Origin: Synechococcus sp. J7-Johnson
GTDB lineage: Bacteria; Cyanobacteriota; Cyanobacteriia; PCC-6307; Cyanobiaceae
Direction: 5' to 3'
Length of the DNA stretch: 64,000 nucleotides
NCBI RefSeq assembly: GCF_024345795.1
Contig: NZ_JAGQBU010000001.1
Span: 1-64,000 of the forward strand
Part shown: positions 28,311-37,626 of the stretch, piece by piece
How positions within the stretch are numbered: position 1 is the stretch's first letter
Layout of the letters: the number at the start of each line of letters is the position of its first letter
Position numbers and translations under genes: made by a program
Notes under the pieces: generated by a model
Databases searched by the model: none
The model's input: the letters and a program-made list of their open reading frames with translations, nothing else
What the model was told of the DNA's origin: nothing

Positions 28311-29489
28311 TCAGTAGATCGGAACGGCAGGGTCCACCTGCTCACTCCACGCCTGAATGCCACCACTCACGTTCACCCCTTCGATGCCATGGCGCCCCAG
28401 CGCCAGCAGGGCCTTGGCGCTGCGACCACCAAGCTTGCAGTGCACATAGAGACGTTTGCCCTGGGCCAGCCGGCGCACATCCTCGATCGCCTCACCACTC
28501 TCGATCCGGTCGAGGGGCACCAGCACCGAGCCGGGGATCACGGCAATGTCGGCTTCAGGGGCGTTGCGCACATCCAGCAGCAGGATGTCCTCCAGCTGAC
28601 CGTCGATCACGGTCTTGAGTTCGGCCACGGTGATGCTGGGCACACTGCCGGCCTCCTCCTGGCCCGGCGCCGTGCCGCCCACACCGCAGAACTCCTGATA
28701 GTCGATCAGCCGGTCGATCACCGGCCGCTCCGGATTGGGACGCAGCTTCAGCTCGCGGAACTTCATGGCCAAGGCATCGAAGAGCAGCAGCCGGCCGCTG
28801 AGGGTGGTGCCGATGCCGGTGATGATCTTCACGGCCTCGGTGGCCTGGATCACGCCGATGATGCCGGGCAGCACGCCCACCACCCCGCCCTCGGCGCAGG
28901 AGGGCACCATGCCCGGTGGCGGCGGTTCAGGGAAGAGATCGCGGTAGTTGGGACTTTCGGCATCCAGGTTGAACACCGTGGCCTGGCCCTCGAAACGGAA
29001 AATCGAGCCATACACATTGGGCTTGCCCAGCAACACGCAGGCGTCGTTGACCAGGTAGCGCGTGGGGAAGTTGTCGGTGCCGTCGCAGACCAGGTCGTAG
29101 GGCTCGATGATCTCGAGCGCGTTCTCGCTGGTGAGCGCCGTCTCGTAGAGATCCACCTGGCAGTGGGGGTTGATCTCGAGGATGCGCGCCTTTGCCGATT
29201 CGATCTTGGGCTTGCCCACCCAGCTGGTGCCATGGATCACCTGGCGTTGAAGGTTGGAGTGATCCACCACGTCGAAGTCGACGATGCCCAGGCGGCCCAC
29301 GCCGGCGGCGGCCAGGTAGAGCAGAAGTGGGGATCCCAGCCCCCCGGTGCCCACGCAGAGCACGGAGGCGGCCTTGAGGCGCTTCTGCCCCGCCATGCCC
29401 ACTTCCGGAAGGATCAGATGGCGGGAAAAACGGGCCACCTCGTCGGGACTGAGCTGGACGCCGCTGATGTCGGGGGGAAGCATGGGCAA
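28311..29489 (-). CDS. moeB: MoeB/ThiF-type adenylyltransferase with C-terminal rhodanese domain
   Basis: The 392-residue protein has an E1-like domain (about 10-270) with CVGTGGLGSPLLLYLAAAG, NLQRQVIHG, VCDGTDNFPTRYLVND and PSCAEGGVVG. A rhodanese domain (about 285-390) follows, with LLLDVRNAPE and the active-site loop VHCKLGGRSAKAL. The first half adenylates the C-terminal Gly of a ubiquitin-like sulfur carrier (MoaD or ThiS type). The Cys of the second half can hand over persulfide sulfur. The adjacent gene is a JAMM peptidase, a partner that frees such carriers. Confidence 0.92.
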   Translation of the reverse strand: MPMLPPDISGVQLSPDEVARFSRHLILPEVGMAGQKRLKAASVLCVGTGGLGSPLLLYLAAAGVGRLGIVDFDVVDHSNLQRQVIHGTSWVGKPKIESAKARILEINPHCQVDLYETALTSENALEIIEPYDLVCDGTDNFPTRYLVNDACVLLGKPNVYGSIFRFEGQATVFNLDAESPNYRDLFPEPPPPGMVPSCAEGGVVGVLPGIIGVIQATEAVKIITGIGTTLSGRLLLFDALAMKFRELKLRPNPERPVIDRLIDYQEFCGVGGTAPGQEEAGSVPSITVAELKTVIDGQLEDILLLDVRNAPEADIAVIPGSVLVPLDRIESGEAIEDVRRLAQGKRLYVHCKLGGRSAKALLALGRHGIEGVNVSGGIQAWSEQVDPAVPIY

Positions 29490-29534
29490 GAAGGCCGTGG
29501 GCCGCAGAAGGGACCGCGTGCGGCGGCCCTCTCC

Positions 29535-30044
29535 CTACTCTCCCAAATCCTCGCCCCCCGCTGATGGCCTGACAGCCGGTAGGACCAGCGCCAGTTCCCG
29601 CGCAGCCGGCAGGGAGGACGAATCACCGGGCAAGTCCGCGATCCACCAGGCGCGTAGTTCCCCTGAGGCGCCGAGGATCAGCATCAAGGCCGGAGCGAAG
29701 GCCCAGGCGCAATCGGTGGGGGAGGGAATCGCCGCCGAGCTGGGATGGCTGTGGGCCGTGCCCAGCACTTGCCAGCCGCGCTGCCGTCCCCACTTCTGGG
29801 CCATCAACTGCTCGCGGGGGTCGATGGCGAAACGCTCACAGCGCTGCTCGCTCTGCGGCCAAACGTTCAGGCAAGGCCAGATGAGCCGAAGACTGGCGAC
29901 GGCAGGGGCTCCCGGGCCTGCGCCAGCGGGGTGACCCAGCAGCAAGGCGCAGCCCTCCTGGGGGGCCACGGCAGCCAGCACGGCCCGCAGAACGGTCAGC
30001 TGATGCGAATCAACCACAAGCCGCTCTGGCCAGTCGCTGCCCAT
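29535..30044 (-). CDS. JAMM/M67-family metallopeptidase (Mov34/MPN/PAD-1)
   Basis: The 169-residue protein has a complete JAMM zinc motif: Glu30, His98-Ser-His100-Pro, then Ser108 and Asp111 in the exact HxHx7Sx2D spacing. In bacteria these peptidases trim or release ubiquitin-like sulfur carriers. It lies 45 bp upstream of moeB on the same strand, which suggests a sulfur-transfer unit. No carrier gene lies next to them. The Pro/Ala-rich C-terminus looks flexible. Confidence 0.85.
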   Translation of the reverse strand: MGSDWPERLVVDSHQLTVLRAVLAAVAPQEGCALLLGHPAGAGPGAPAVASLRLIWPCLNVWPQSEQRCERFAIDPREQLMAQKWGRQRGWQVLGTAHSHPSSAAIPSPTDCAWAFAPALMLILGASGELRAWWIADLPGDSSSLPAARELALVLPAVRPSAGGEDLGE

Positions 30045-30090
30045 ACCGATACCTTGAGCCCTTGACTCTCACACCATCGCCACTCCATTG

Positions 30091-30471
30091 ATGAGCGACG
30101 CAACCACCGAACAGGAGCCGACGACCAGCGAGGCCGGCACGTCATGGGCGGAGAGCGAAGCTGGTGCCAACTTCAGCGAGCGCTACGGCGAGATCCTCTC
30201 CAAGGTCAACCAGACCCTGGATCAGGTGGACTGGTCGCAGATCAGCCGGATCGGCAAGGGTGTAGGCATCCTGCTGGCGGTGATCGTGGCTCAGGTGCTG
30301 ATCAAAGGAGTGCTCGACACCATCAACCTGCTGCCGGTGGTGCCAGGCCTGCTTGAGCTCCTCGGCCTGGTGGTGGTTGGCCAATGGAGCTGGAAGAACC
30401 TCAGCACCAGCGAGAAGCGCTCTGGCGTGGTGTCCCGCTTCCAGACTCTGCGCCAGGAATACCTGGGCTGA
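30091..30471 (+). CDS. CAAD-domain (CURT1-like) thylakoid membrane protein
   Basis: The 126-residue protein has an acidic, soluble N-terminus. An amphipathic stretch follows (FSERYGEILSKVNQTLDQ), then two membrane helices (VGILLAVIVAQVLIKGVLD and PGLLELLGLVVVGQWSW) and a short amphipathic tail. This matches the CAAD domain, related to plant CURT1 proteins that bend thylakoid membranes. The start is the ATG at 30091. The preceding TTG is less likely. It is divergent from the JAMM gene. Confidence 0.85.
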   Translation: MSDATTEQEPTTSEAGTSWAESEAGANFSERYGEILSKVNQTLDQVDWSQISRIGKGVGILLAVIVAQVLIKGVLDTINLLPVVPGLLELLGLVVVGQWSWKNLSTSEKRSGVVSRFQTLRQEYLG

Positions 30472-30493
30472 AGCGGCCACCGCCAGAACCCGA

Positions 30494-31447
30494 CTACCAG
30501 GAACCCAGCGATCCGTCCAAAAGCCCGGCGATCAGGGATTGGGCCTGTCCCCAGTAGCCACCACCGAACAGGTTCGCGTGGTTCAGCAAGTGGTAGAGGT
30601 TGTAAATACGGCACCTCAGGGAATGGCCAGCGGGCCTGGGCCATTCCCCGTCGTAGCCGCTGAAGAAAACCGGCGGGAATCCTCCGAAGAGTTGGGCCAT
30701 GGCGAGGTCCACTTCCCGGTCCCCCCAGTAGACGGCGGGATCAAACAAGGCCACCCCGGGTGAGCTCGGGGTGATTGAACTGGGGGACATCCGGGCAGCA
30801 TTACCTCCCCACAGGTCGCCATGCACCAGGCAGGGAACGGCTCCATGGCCATTCAGCCACTGTGGCGTGAGCTCCAGCAGCCTCCGGCTTCCCCTCAGCA
30901 ACCGGCCCGAGCGCTCGGCGAGCTTCAACTGCGGGCCCAGGCGCTGCTCGGTGAAAAAGTTTCCCCAGTCCTGGCTCCAGCGATTGCGCTGAGTGGCGCT
31001 GCCGATGAAGTTGTCTCGCGGCCAACCGAAGCCGGGCGAGCCGGAGGCGGAACTGCGGCGATGCAACCGTGCCAGTGCAGCCCCGGCGGACTCCCAGGCC
31101 AGGTCGGCCTCGGTCACACCGACTCCGGGAACTCCCAAGCCAGGTCCATCAGAGGTCAGATCCAACCAGTCCATCACCAGCAGGGCCTGGGAGCCCGCCA
31201 GGGCACAGTGCATGGGCCTGGGCACCACCAGCTCAGCTCCGGCTGCCGCGGCCAGAGCCAGCAGACCCTCCATCTCCGCCTCCAGTACGGGCAGCTGACT
31301 GGCCAGGTTCGTTTTGGCAAACAGCCGGCCGCCACCGGCGAGCTCCAGGGCCCAGGCGCGGTGGCTGCAGCCGCCACCCACGGGCCGGCAGCGCTCCACC
31401 TCCTGGCCGAGGGTCTCCTCCAGCCAGCTCACCCAGGGTTCGCGCAT
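30494..31447 (-). CDS. Fructosamine kinase family protein
   Basis: The protein of about 317 residues has the fructosamine-3-kinase pattern: [17 protein letters not shown] with the ATP-binding Lys, [11 protein letters not shown] as the catalytic loop, [17 protein letters not shown] as the DFG-like metal-binding segment, and [14 protein letters not shown]. Family members phosphorylate ketoamine adducts and so repair glycated proteins. I use the ATG at 31447. The ATG at 31474 would overlap the divergent crtD start. Confidence 0.9.
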   Translation of the reverse strand: MREPWVSWLEETLGQEVERCRPVGGGCSHRAWALELAGGGRLFAKTNLASQLPVLEAEMEGLLALAAAAGAELVVPRPMHCALAGSQALLVMDWLDLTSDGPGLGVPGVGVTEADLAWESAGAALARLHRRSSASGSPGFGWPRDNFIGSATQRNRWSQDWGNFFTEQRLGPQLKLAERSGRLLRGSRRLLELTPQWLNGHGAVPCLVHGDLWGGNAARMSPSSITPSSPGVALFDPAVYWGDREVDLAMAQLFGGFPPVFFSGYDGEWPRPAGHSLRCRIYNLYHLLNHANLFGGGYWGQAQSLIAGLLDGSLGSW

Positions 31448-31472
31448 CGCAGGCCAGGCCACGCCTGCCAGC

Positions 31473-33056
31473 ATGCCCGCCGTCCCTGCCGCCCAGCACT
31501 TGGCCGTCAGTCCCTCCCCCGCGGATTCCCCAGCCACGGATTCCTCCTCCAGGGACGCACCGCTGTTGGATGTGACGGTCATCGGCGGCGGCATCGCCGG
31601 GCTGACCGCTGCCGCGCTGCTGGCCCGGGAGGGACTCTCGGTGCGGCTGCTGGAGGCCCACAGCCAGACTGGGGGCTGTGCAGGCACCTTTCGCCGCGGT
31701 GGATATGTCTTTGATGTGGGGGCCACCCAGGTTGCGGGGCTTGAACCTGGCGGCATCCACGAGCGCTTGTTCCACCATCTGGGGGTTGAGGCGCCTGCTG
31801 CCAGTCCGCTCGACCCAGGCTGTGTGGTGGATCTCTGTGACGGCCAGCCGCCCATCCAGCTGTGGCGGGATCCCGAGCGCTGGCGCCAGGAGCGCCAGCG
31901 GCAGTTCCCCGGCAGTGAGCGCTTCTGGAGCCTGTGCGCAGTCCTGCATGAGGCCAACTGGTCATTCGCCCGGCGCGATCCGGTGCTGCCACCCCGCAGC
32001 CTCTGGGACCTGGGGCAGTTGCTGGGGGCACTGAGACCAGCGAATCTCGCCTGCGGGACCCTGACCCTCGCCAGTGTGTCCGACCTGCTGTGCCTGAGCG
32101 GATGCGGCAGCGATCAGCGCCTGCGGCGCTTCCTTGACCTGCAACTGCGCCTTTACTCCCAGGAACCGGCCGAGGGCACCGCTGCCCTCTACGGCGCCAG
32201 CGTGCTGTCCATGGCCCAGGCACCGTTGGGCCTGTGGCACCTCCAGGGCTCGATGCAGGCCCTGAGTGAAAGGCTCGAAACCGCCCTGGCGGTCCAGGGC
32301 GGCGAATTACTCCTGAGCCATCGGGTGACGAGCCTGAAAGCGGCGGGGCCCAAAGTCTGGTGCGTGCGGGGGACGGAGGCAGGCGGGCGCCCTTTCACGA
32401 GCTGCAGCGGTGATGTGGTGGTGGCACTGCCCCCCCAGTCCCTGGCTGATCTGCTGGGGGAGGCGATGCCTGCGGCCTACCGCCAGCGCATCAGCAGCTT
32501 CCCCGACCCCAGCGGGGCACTGGTGTTCTATGGCGCCGTCGAGCGGGCCCTGCTGCCAGCGGAGTGTCCAGCCCATCTGCAGATCGACTGCAGCGATCCC
32601 GGTTCGTTGTTCGTTTCGGTGAGCCGTGAGGGGGATGGGCGGGCGCCGGCGGGGCAGGCCACGGTGATTGCCAGCGTGTTCACCCCGGCACGCCACTGGA
32701 TGGATATGGAGAGAGAGGCCTATGCGGAAGCCAAGGGTCAGGCCATGGCCCAGATCCAGGCCGGCCTGGAGCGGAACCTGGGGCTGGACGCCACGGCCTG
32801 GCGCCACGGGGAACTGGCAACGCCCCGGGGATTTGCCCGCTGGACCGGGCGGCCCTTCGGCTTCGTGGGCGGGCTGGGACAGCACCCATCCCGCTTCGGA
32901 CCCTTCGGTCTGGCCAGTCGCACCCCACTGCCGGGGCTCTGGCTGTGCGGCGACAGCATCCACCCGGGCGAGGGCACCGCAGGAGTGACCCTCTCGGCGT
33001 TGATGGCCAGCAGACAACTGCTGCAGGCTCGGGGCAGAAGCCTGGCACTGCCCTGA
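31473..33056 (+). CDS. CrtD-like carotenoid desaturase/isomerase family FAD oxidoreductase
   Basis: The 527-residue protein has a dinucleotide-binding fold near residue 34 ([20 protein letters not shown]), then [19 protein letters not shown]. The C-terminal FAD motif is [21 protein letters not shown]. This layout matches the phytoene desaturase superfamily and best fits cyanobacterial CrtD, a C-3',4' desaturase. CrtO and CrtH relatives are alternatives. The start at 31473 leaves 25 bp to the divergent fructosamine kinase start. Confidence 0.8.
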   Translation: MPAVPAAQHLAVSPSPADSPATDSSSRDAPLLDVTVIGGGIAGLTAAALLAREGLSVRLLEAHSQTGGCAGTFRRGGYVFDVGATQVAGLEPGGIHERLFHHLGVEAPAASPLDPGCVVDLCDGQPPIQLWRDPERWRQERQRQFPGSERFWSLCAVLHEANWSFARRDPVLPPRSLWDLGQLLGALRPANLACGTLTLASVSDLLCLSGCGSDQRLRRFLDLQLRLYSQEPAEGTAALYGASVLSMAQAPLGLWHLQGSMQALSERLETALAVQGGELLLSHRVTSLKAAGPKVWCVRGTEAGGRPFTSCSGDVVVALPPQSLADLLGEAMPAAYRQRISSFPDPSGALVFYGAVERALLPAECPAHLQIDCSDPGSLFVSVSREGDGRAPAGQATVIASVFTPARHWMDMEREAYAEAKGQAMAQIQAGLERNLGLDATAWRHGELATPRGFARWTGRPFGFVGGLGQHPSRFGPFGLASRTPLPGLWLCGDSIHPGEGTAGVTLSALMASRQLLQARGRSLALP

Positions 33057-33087
33057 ACTCCAGCAGCCATGGCCCCAGGCCAGGTGG

Positions 33088-33957
33088 TCAGAGAAACTCA
33101 GGCCGCAGGTCCCGGCAGGCCTCCAGTTCCCGCCCCAGTCCGTCCCAGTCGTGCTGCTTGAGCAGACCTTCAAGGCCTTCGAGGGCCTGGCGGTAGTACC
33201 CAAGCGCCTCGGCCAAGGCGGCGCGGTTGCTCCGCGCCATCAAGATGCCCAGCTCCGGATTGCCGCCGCCCACCCGGGTCGTGTCGGCGAAGCCGCTGGA
33301 GGCCAGGGCACGCACCAGCTGGGGCAAAGCCGCCTGGGGCGACGCCTCTGCCCCATGCTCTGCCGCCCGCAGCAGGGCGGCGCTCACCAGCACCGGCAGG
33401 TGGGAGATCAGGGCCACGGCCTGGTCGTGGTCATGGGCTTCGCACTCCAGCCACTGGGCCCCGAGGGCAACGGCCATGGCGCGAACGTGCTCCAGCGCTC
33501 CGGGGTCGGTCTGAAGCGTTGGGGTAGCCACCCAGGGCCGGCCGCGAAAGAGGTTCGGCAGACCCGCCTCCACCCCGGCCGCGATCGTCCCGGCCATCGG
33601 GTGGGTAGCAACGAAGTGGGGAACGAGCGGCTCCCAGGCCGCCAGCACCGGTGCCTTCACCGAGGCCAGATCGGCGATCACCGCCCCCTCCGGCAGGGCC
33701 GCCAGCAGATCAGGCGAGGGCTCCAGCAACTGATCGAGCGGCAGAGCCAGCAGCACCATCGCGCAGCCCTTGAGCACCGCCGGATCCGTACTCACCTGGC
33801 TGGCCAGGCCACGCTGCCGTGCTCGCTCCGCCGTGGCCGGGCGATGAACCAGGCCGCGCACCTCAACGCCCAGTGCCATCAGGTCAAGGCCGATCGAGCC
33901 GCCGATCAGGCCCAAGCCCACCACTCCCACCGGTCGTTCATGCCAGAGGGTTGTCAT
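33088..33957 (-). CDS. tyrA: Prephenate/arogenate dehydrogenase
   Basis: The 289-residue protein starts with the NAD(P) fold VGVVGLGLIGGSIGLDLM and has LALPLDQLLE, DLASVKAPVLAAW, THPMAGT and DHDQAVALISHLPVL, the TyrA signature. It oxidises prephenate or arogenate towards tyrosine. Cyanobacteria usually use arogenate, but I cannot decide this from sequence alone. I chose the ATG at 33957. The frame upstream is antisense to the next gene. No ACT domain is present. Confidence 0.92.
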   Translation of the reverse strand: MTTLWHERPVGVVGLGLIGGSIGLDLMALGVEVRGLVHRPATAERARQRGLASQVSTDPAVLKGCAMVLLALPLDQLLEPSPDLLAALPEGAVIADLASVKAPVLAAWEPLVPHFVATHPMAGTIAAGVEAGLPNLFRGRPWVATPTLQTDPGALEHVRAMAVALGAQWLECEAHDHDQAVALISHLPVLVSAALLRAAEHGAEASPQAALPQLVRALASSGFADTTRVGGGNPELGILMARSNRAALAEALGYYRQALEGLEGLLKQHDWDGLGRELEACRDLRPEFL

Positions 33958-33999
33958 CGCTGGTACGGCCCACTGGCTCCACCTTCCTACGATTCCGCG

Positions 34000-35433
34000 A
34001 TGTTGGAAGCCCGCGCCCACCAGCAGCTCAAGCAGCTCCTGCGCCAGGAGGGCGGCATCCGCTGGCCGCACCACCTGACCATGAGCCGACTGGTGGCGCG
34101 CAGCCTGCGGCGAGCTGATCACACACTGGTGCGCCTGGCCCCGGGCAGCGACCCCGACTGGCTGGTGGGCCTGCTGGTACCCCTGGCCCTGGGGGAAGCC
34201 GCGATCGCCCTGGTGGTCAGCGACCCCCTGCGCCGACGCCTGCAGCAGGTGGAAATGCCCAGGCTGAAGACCGTGGGCCTGCAACTGCCCTGCTGGGAAG
34301 GATCCGCGGGCGCCCCCGGGGTGGCTCCCCTCTGGCTCATGAACCACGCTGAGCTGGAGCTGGCCTGGCGCCAGGGCCAGCTAGCGGAGCGGCAACTGGT
34401 CGTACCGGAGGCCGAGCGGCTGCACCAGCACTTGCGCCTGGCCCTGGACCGTCCGATCGACAACGGCGACTGGGAGCGGCTGCGTCGGGTTCTGCCCAGC
34501 GCCGAACCCAGCCTGCTGGCGCTGCATGAGCGCATGAGCCGTCGAATCTTTGCCCATCCCCCCACACCCTCGGGCCTGGTCCCGATCAGTCCCGAGGAGG
34601 AAGCTCCTCTGAGGCACCTGCTGGCGCTGCTGGGGCCCCTACCGGAGGCCTGGCAGCTCTGGCGGTCCGCTGTTGGGCCCGGCTGGACCAGCTGGGCCAG
34701 CGTCGACCGGCAGCTGCTGCAGTGGCGTCTGCACCGCCAGCCGCTCGAACCTCTGGAGGCCATGGAGGGCCTGCTCCACAATCGCGGCGTCGTGCTGGTG
34801 GGCCAGTTCGGGCGGAGTGCCGCTCTGACCGGCATCAATCCCCAGGTGAATGTGAACCTCTCGGATCCACCCCTCTCCGATCCGCTGCCGCTCTATGCCC
34901 CCCTGGGCCAACCCTTCCCCAACAGCCCGCACTTCGGCACCCATCTGCTCGATCACTGCCGGCGACTGGTGTTGGGCCAGAGCGGCCTGACGATCGTGCT
35001 GGTGGATGAGCATACCCAGCGGCTCAGCCTCGCCAGCGCCCTGGCGGCGGAGTTCGGCCGCCGGGTGGGACATGAAACCACCGCGCCCGAGAGCAACGGA
35101 GTGATCTGCTGCGGCTGGCAGTGGTGGCTGGACCACCAGGGGCGGCTGCCGCTGCCGCGCCAGGTGATCGTCGGGCCACTGCCGATCGCCAGCCTCGAAG
35201 ACCCACTCACGGCAGCGCGGGTCAACCGGCTGCGCCAGGCTGGCCGCGATTGGTTCCGGGAACTGCTGCTGCCGGAGGCCATGACCCGTCTCCAGCTGGC
35301 GCTGGCGGGGCTGCGCCGGGGCGGCGGGCGGCTGGCGGTGCTGGATGGACGCTTGCGCAGCCGCAGCTGGGGGCACCAAGTGCTCAGCGCCCTGGAGCCA
35401 TGGGTGGCACTGAACAGATTGTTGCCGCTCTGA
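34000..35433 (+). CDS. DinG-related helicase-like protein lacking Walker A
   Basis: The 477-residue protein resembles the C-terminal half of DinG-type superfamily 2 helicases. It has GLTIVLVDE, PRQVIVGPLPIASLEDPLTAARVNR, and LQLALAGLRRGGGRLAVLDGRLRSRSWG, which parallels the final QAxGRxIR-to-DxR segment. I see no GKT Walker A loop, no DEAH box and no four-cysteine iron-sulfur motif. It is therefore unlikely to be an active helicase alone. The start at 34000 follows 42 bp after the divergent tyrA start. The exact function is unknown. Confidence 0.6.
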   Translation: MLEARAHQQLKQLLRQEGGIRWPHHLTMSRLVARSLRRADHTLVRLAPGSDPDWLVGLLVPLALGEAAIALVVSDPLRRRLQQVEMPRLKTVGLQLPCWEGSAGAPGVAPLWLMNHAELELAWRQGQLAERQLVVPEAERLHQHLRLALDRPIDNGDWERLRRVLPSAEPSLLALHERMSRRIFAHPPTPSGLVPISPEEEAPLRHLLALLGPLPEAWQLWRSAVGPGWTSWASVDRQLLQWRLHRQPLEPLEAMEGLLHNRGVVLVGQFGRSAALTGINPQVNVNLSDPPLSDPLPLYAPLGQPFPNSPHFGTHLLDHCRRLVLGQSGLTIVLVDEHTQRLSLASALAAEFGRRVGHETTAPESNGVICCGWQWWLDHQGRLPLPRQVIVGPLPIASLEDPLTAARVNRLRQAGRDWFRELLLPEAMTRLQLALAGLRRGGGRLAVLDGRLRSRSWGHQVLSALEPWVALNRLLPL

Positions 35434-35501
35434 ACACGACCCGATCAAGTGACCCCAGCGATGCCCGTAGCCTGGTGCCAGCCAGGATGTCACCGGGAAG
35501 C

Positions 35502-35747
35502 ATGGGAGAGGCCAAACGCCGCTCGGAACAGGGTTTACCGCCCCGCGGGCCGCAGAAGAACCCCAGCTCTGCCAAGGACACCTCCCCGCGGCTGGCCCCT
35601 TGGCTGCCATTGACCCGCCGCCAGGCCGACCGCTTCGTTCAGGTCTCCACCCAGGGGGCCTGGGTGGGCATTGCAGCCCTGGTGCTGTTCTGGGTCACAG
35701 TCCGCTTCATCGGACCATCCGTCGGCTGGTGGACCCTCTCGGATTGA
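35502..35747 (+). CDS. DUF2839 family protein
   Basis: The 81-residue protein begins MGEAKRRSEQGLPPR, typical of the cyanobacterial DUF2839 family, and has one membrane helix (VGIAALVLFWVTVRFIG) near the C-terminus. The frame is open further upstream, inside the helicase-like gene, but the conserved MGEAKRR motif marks the start. Function is unknown. It is probably anchored in a membrane. Confidence 0.82.
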   Translation: MGEAKRRSEQGLPPRGPQKNPSSAKDTSPRLAPWLPLTRRQADRFVQVSTQGAWVGIAALVLFWVTVRFIGPSVGWWTLSD

Positions 35748-35805
35748 TCGGGTGCGCCTTTGCCCACACCAGGCTCCAGCCGTGGCAGAAAGTGGAAGAA
35801 AACCT

Positions 35806-35811
35806 TAGGAT
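35806..35811 (+). promoter_or_regulatory. Putative -10 box (TAGGAT) for the DUF1815 gene
   Basis: TAGGAT in the context CTTAGGATCA lies 23 nt before the ATG at 35835, in an 87-bp intergenic stretch richer in A than its surroundings. No firm -35 is seen. Confidence 0.4.
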
Positions 35812-35834
35812 CACCCCAATTCCTGAGCTGACCG

Positions 35835-36215
35835 ATGTTTCCCCGCCTCGCTGAGCAATACCGCTCCGTAGTGCTCGACCTGGTGATGAGCCTGCAGGCC
35901 CTGGCCAGCAGCCTGCAGCGCAAAGGCCTGGTGGCCACCTGCTACGTCTGCGGTGATGGCCGAGATGGCCATGGTGCGTCGTTCGTGGCCGACCTCGGAG
36001 ACGCTCACATGGTGCGCTTTCTGGTCTCCGATTTCGGGATCAGCTGGGTGGAATCTCGCAACGGCTGCGAACTGGTGAAGCTCGAAGGCGCCGAGGCCAT
36101 CCAGGAACTGCAGCGGGTTGCCACCTTCCTGCAGGACGCTCAACCCTCCGCCCCAACGCCTGCGGCCACCGGGCAAGATCCCGAGGCCAGCAGGCTTGAG
36201 GCTCCCCTGATCTGA
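35835..36215 (+). CDS. DUF1815 family protein
   Basis: The 126-residue protein shows the DUF1815 pattern: FPRLAEQYRSVVLDLVMSLQ, ASFVADLGDAHMVRFLVSD, FGISWVE, and ELVKLEGAEAIQELQ. This family is restricted to cyanobacteria and lacks a known function. The last 30 residues are Pro/Ala-rich and outside the conserved domain. It is convergent with recA, with 33 bp between the stops. Confidence 0.85.
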   Translation: MFPRLAEQYRSVVLDLVMSLQALASSLQRKGLVATCYVCGDGRDGHGASFVADLGDAHMVRFLVSDFGISWVESRNGCELVKLEGAEAIQELQRVATFLQDAQPSAPTPAATGQDPEASRLEAPLI

Positions 36216-36248
36216 GCTGTGCTTGTGCTGTGCTGCGCCTCCCTGATC

Positions 36249-37448
36249 TCAGCTGACAGCAGGCTCCAGAGCATCAGCAGCGTGCTCCATCACTGATTCG
36301 GTGGATTCCGAGGCAGACGAAGCGGTCGAGCTGGTGGCGGCGAGCTTGGCGGCCGCCGCTGCCAGTGGCTTGAGCGAATTAGCGGTCACATCAGCACCCT
36401 CGGTGAGCTTCCGCCGGACCTCGGCCTCGATCTGCTCCTTCTGCTCCGGATTCTGCTCCAACCAGGTGATGGTGTTGTCGCGGCCCTGACCGATGTTGTC
36501 ACCGCCGTAGCTGTACCAGGCACCCTTGCGGATCACCACACCGGTTTCCTCGGCCAGGTCAAGCACACAGCCCAGGGTGCTGATGCCACGGCCGAAGAGA
36601 ATGTCGAACTCGGCGATTCGGAACGGGGGCGCCACCTTGTTCTTGGCCACCTTCACCTTGGCGCGGATGCCGTATTCCTCCGTGCCGCGCTTGAGGGTCT
36701 GGATACGACGGATATCAAGCCGCACCGAGGCATAGAACTTGAGGGCGTTGCCGCCGGTGGTGGTTTCAGGGTTGCCGTAGGTGACGCCGATCTTCTGGCG
36801 CAGCTGGTTGAGAAAGATCACCGTGCAACCCGACTTGCCGATGTTGCCGGTGATCTTGCGCATCGCCTGGCTCATCAGGCGGGCCTGGCTGCCGACGGCA
36901 AGATCACCCATTTCCCCCTCAATCTCAGCCCGCGGAGTGAGCGCAGCCACCGAGTCGACAACAACGATATCGACGGCGGCGGAGCGCACCAGTTGATCGA
37001 CGATCTCCAGTGCCATTTCACCCGTATCGGGCTGGGACACCAGCAGATTTTCGATATCAACGCCCAGGGCAGCGGCATAGACCGGGTCGAGCGCATGCTC
37101 CGCATCCACAAAAGCGGCTACCCCGCCACGGCGCTGCGCTTCGGCGATGGCATGGAGGGTGAGGGTGGTCTTGCCGGAACTCTCCGGCCCATAGACCTCC
37201 ACCACCCGGCCCTTGGGATACCCGCCGCCCAGGGCCAGATCGAGAGTGAGGGCACCGGTGGACATCGTTTCCACCCGCATCCGGGAGGCATCCCCCAGGC
37301 GCATGATCGAGCCCTTGCCGAAGTTGCGCTCGATCTGGCCGAGGACCAGGTTGAGGGCCTTGTCGCGCTCAGCTGCGCCGGCCGCTGACGCGCTTGAGGA
37401 GCGGGGCTGGGCCGACCTGAGGTCGGTGCTCTTGGGGTCGACAGGCAT
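36249..37448 (-). CDS. recA: Recombinase RecA
   Basis: The 399-residue protein has all RecA landmarks: Walker [40 protein letters not shown] as Walker [12 protein letters not shown], and [17 protein letters not shown]. It drives homologous recombination and stimulates LexA cleavage. The start at 37448 gives MPVDPKSTD. The longer frame to 37697 is not needed. A long Ala/Ser-rich tail follows the core. A GTAC-N4-GTAC palindrome 157 bp upstream suggests LexA control. Confidence 0.97.
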   Translation of the reverse strand: MPVDPKSTDLRSAQPRSSSASAAGAAERDKALNLVLGQIERNFGKGSIMRLGDASRMRVETMSTGALTLDLALGGGYPKGRVVEVYGPESSGKTTLTLHAIAEAQRRGGVAAFVDAEHALDPVYAAALGVDIENLLVSQPDTGEMALEIVDQLVRSAAVDIVVVDSVAALTPRAEIEGEMGDLAVGSQARLMSQAMRKITGNIGKSGCTVIFLNQLRQKIGVTYGNPETTTGGNALKFYASVRLDIRRIQTLKRGTEEYGIRAKVKVAKNKVAPPFRIAEFDILFGRGISTLGCVLDLAEETGVVIRKGAWYSYGGDNIGQGRDNTITWLEQNPEQKEQIEAEVRRKLTEGADVTANSLKPLAAAAAKLAATSSTASSASESTESVMEHAADALEPAVS

Positions 37449-37604
37449 GGTCAGAAGAAAGCGAAGGAACGGGCCGGAAAGGGACGGACCCTGGGGGATG
37501 TCGCCGTGCGGCCTCACAGCTACAGGTGCCACCAAAGCCGATGGATGTATCAAGGCGGTGGCAAAACAGCGACAGCAGGCCCCTGACGCCGGGCAACTCA
37601 AATT

Positions 37605-37618
37605 AGTACAGGCGTACG
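37605..37618 (-). promoter_or_regulatory. Putative LexA (SOS) box upstream of recA
   Basis: AGTACAGGCGTACG contains GTAC-N4-GTAC, close to the described cyanobacterial LexA box (RGTAC-N3-D-GTWC-B), with one base off. It lies 157 bp before the recA ATG and a few bases beyond the 3' end of the HAD gene. A -10-like GATACAT occurs about 50 bp further towards recA, so the site would sit upstream of the core promoter. Confidence 0.6.
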
Positions 37619-37626
37619 CTAGCGGA

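Noticed and set aside
33151..33999. Extension of the helicase-like frame over tyrA
   Set aside because: It is antisense to the well-supported tyrA gene; the gene begins at 34000.
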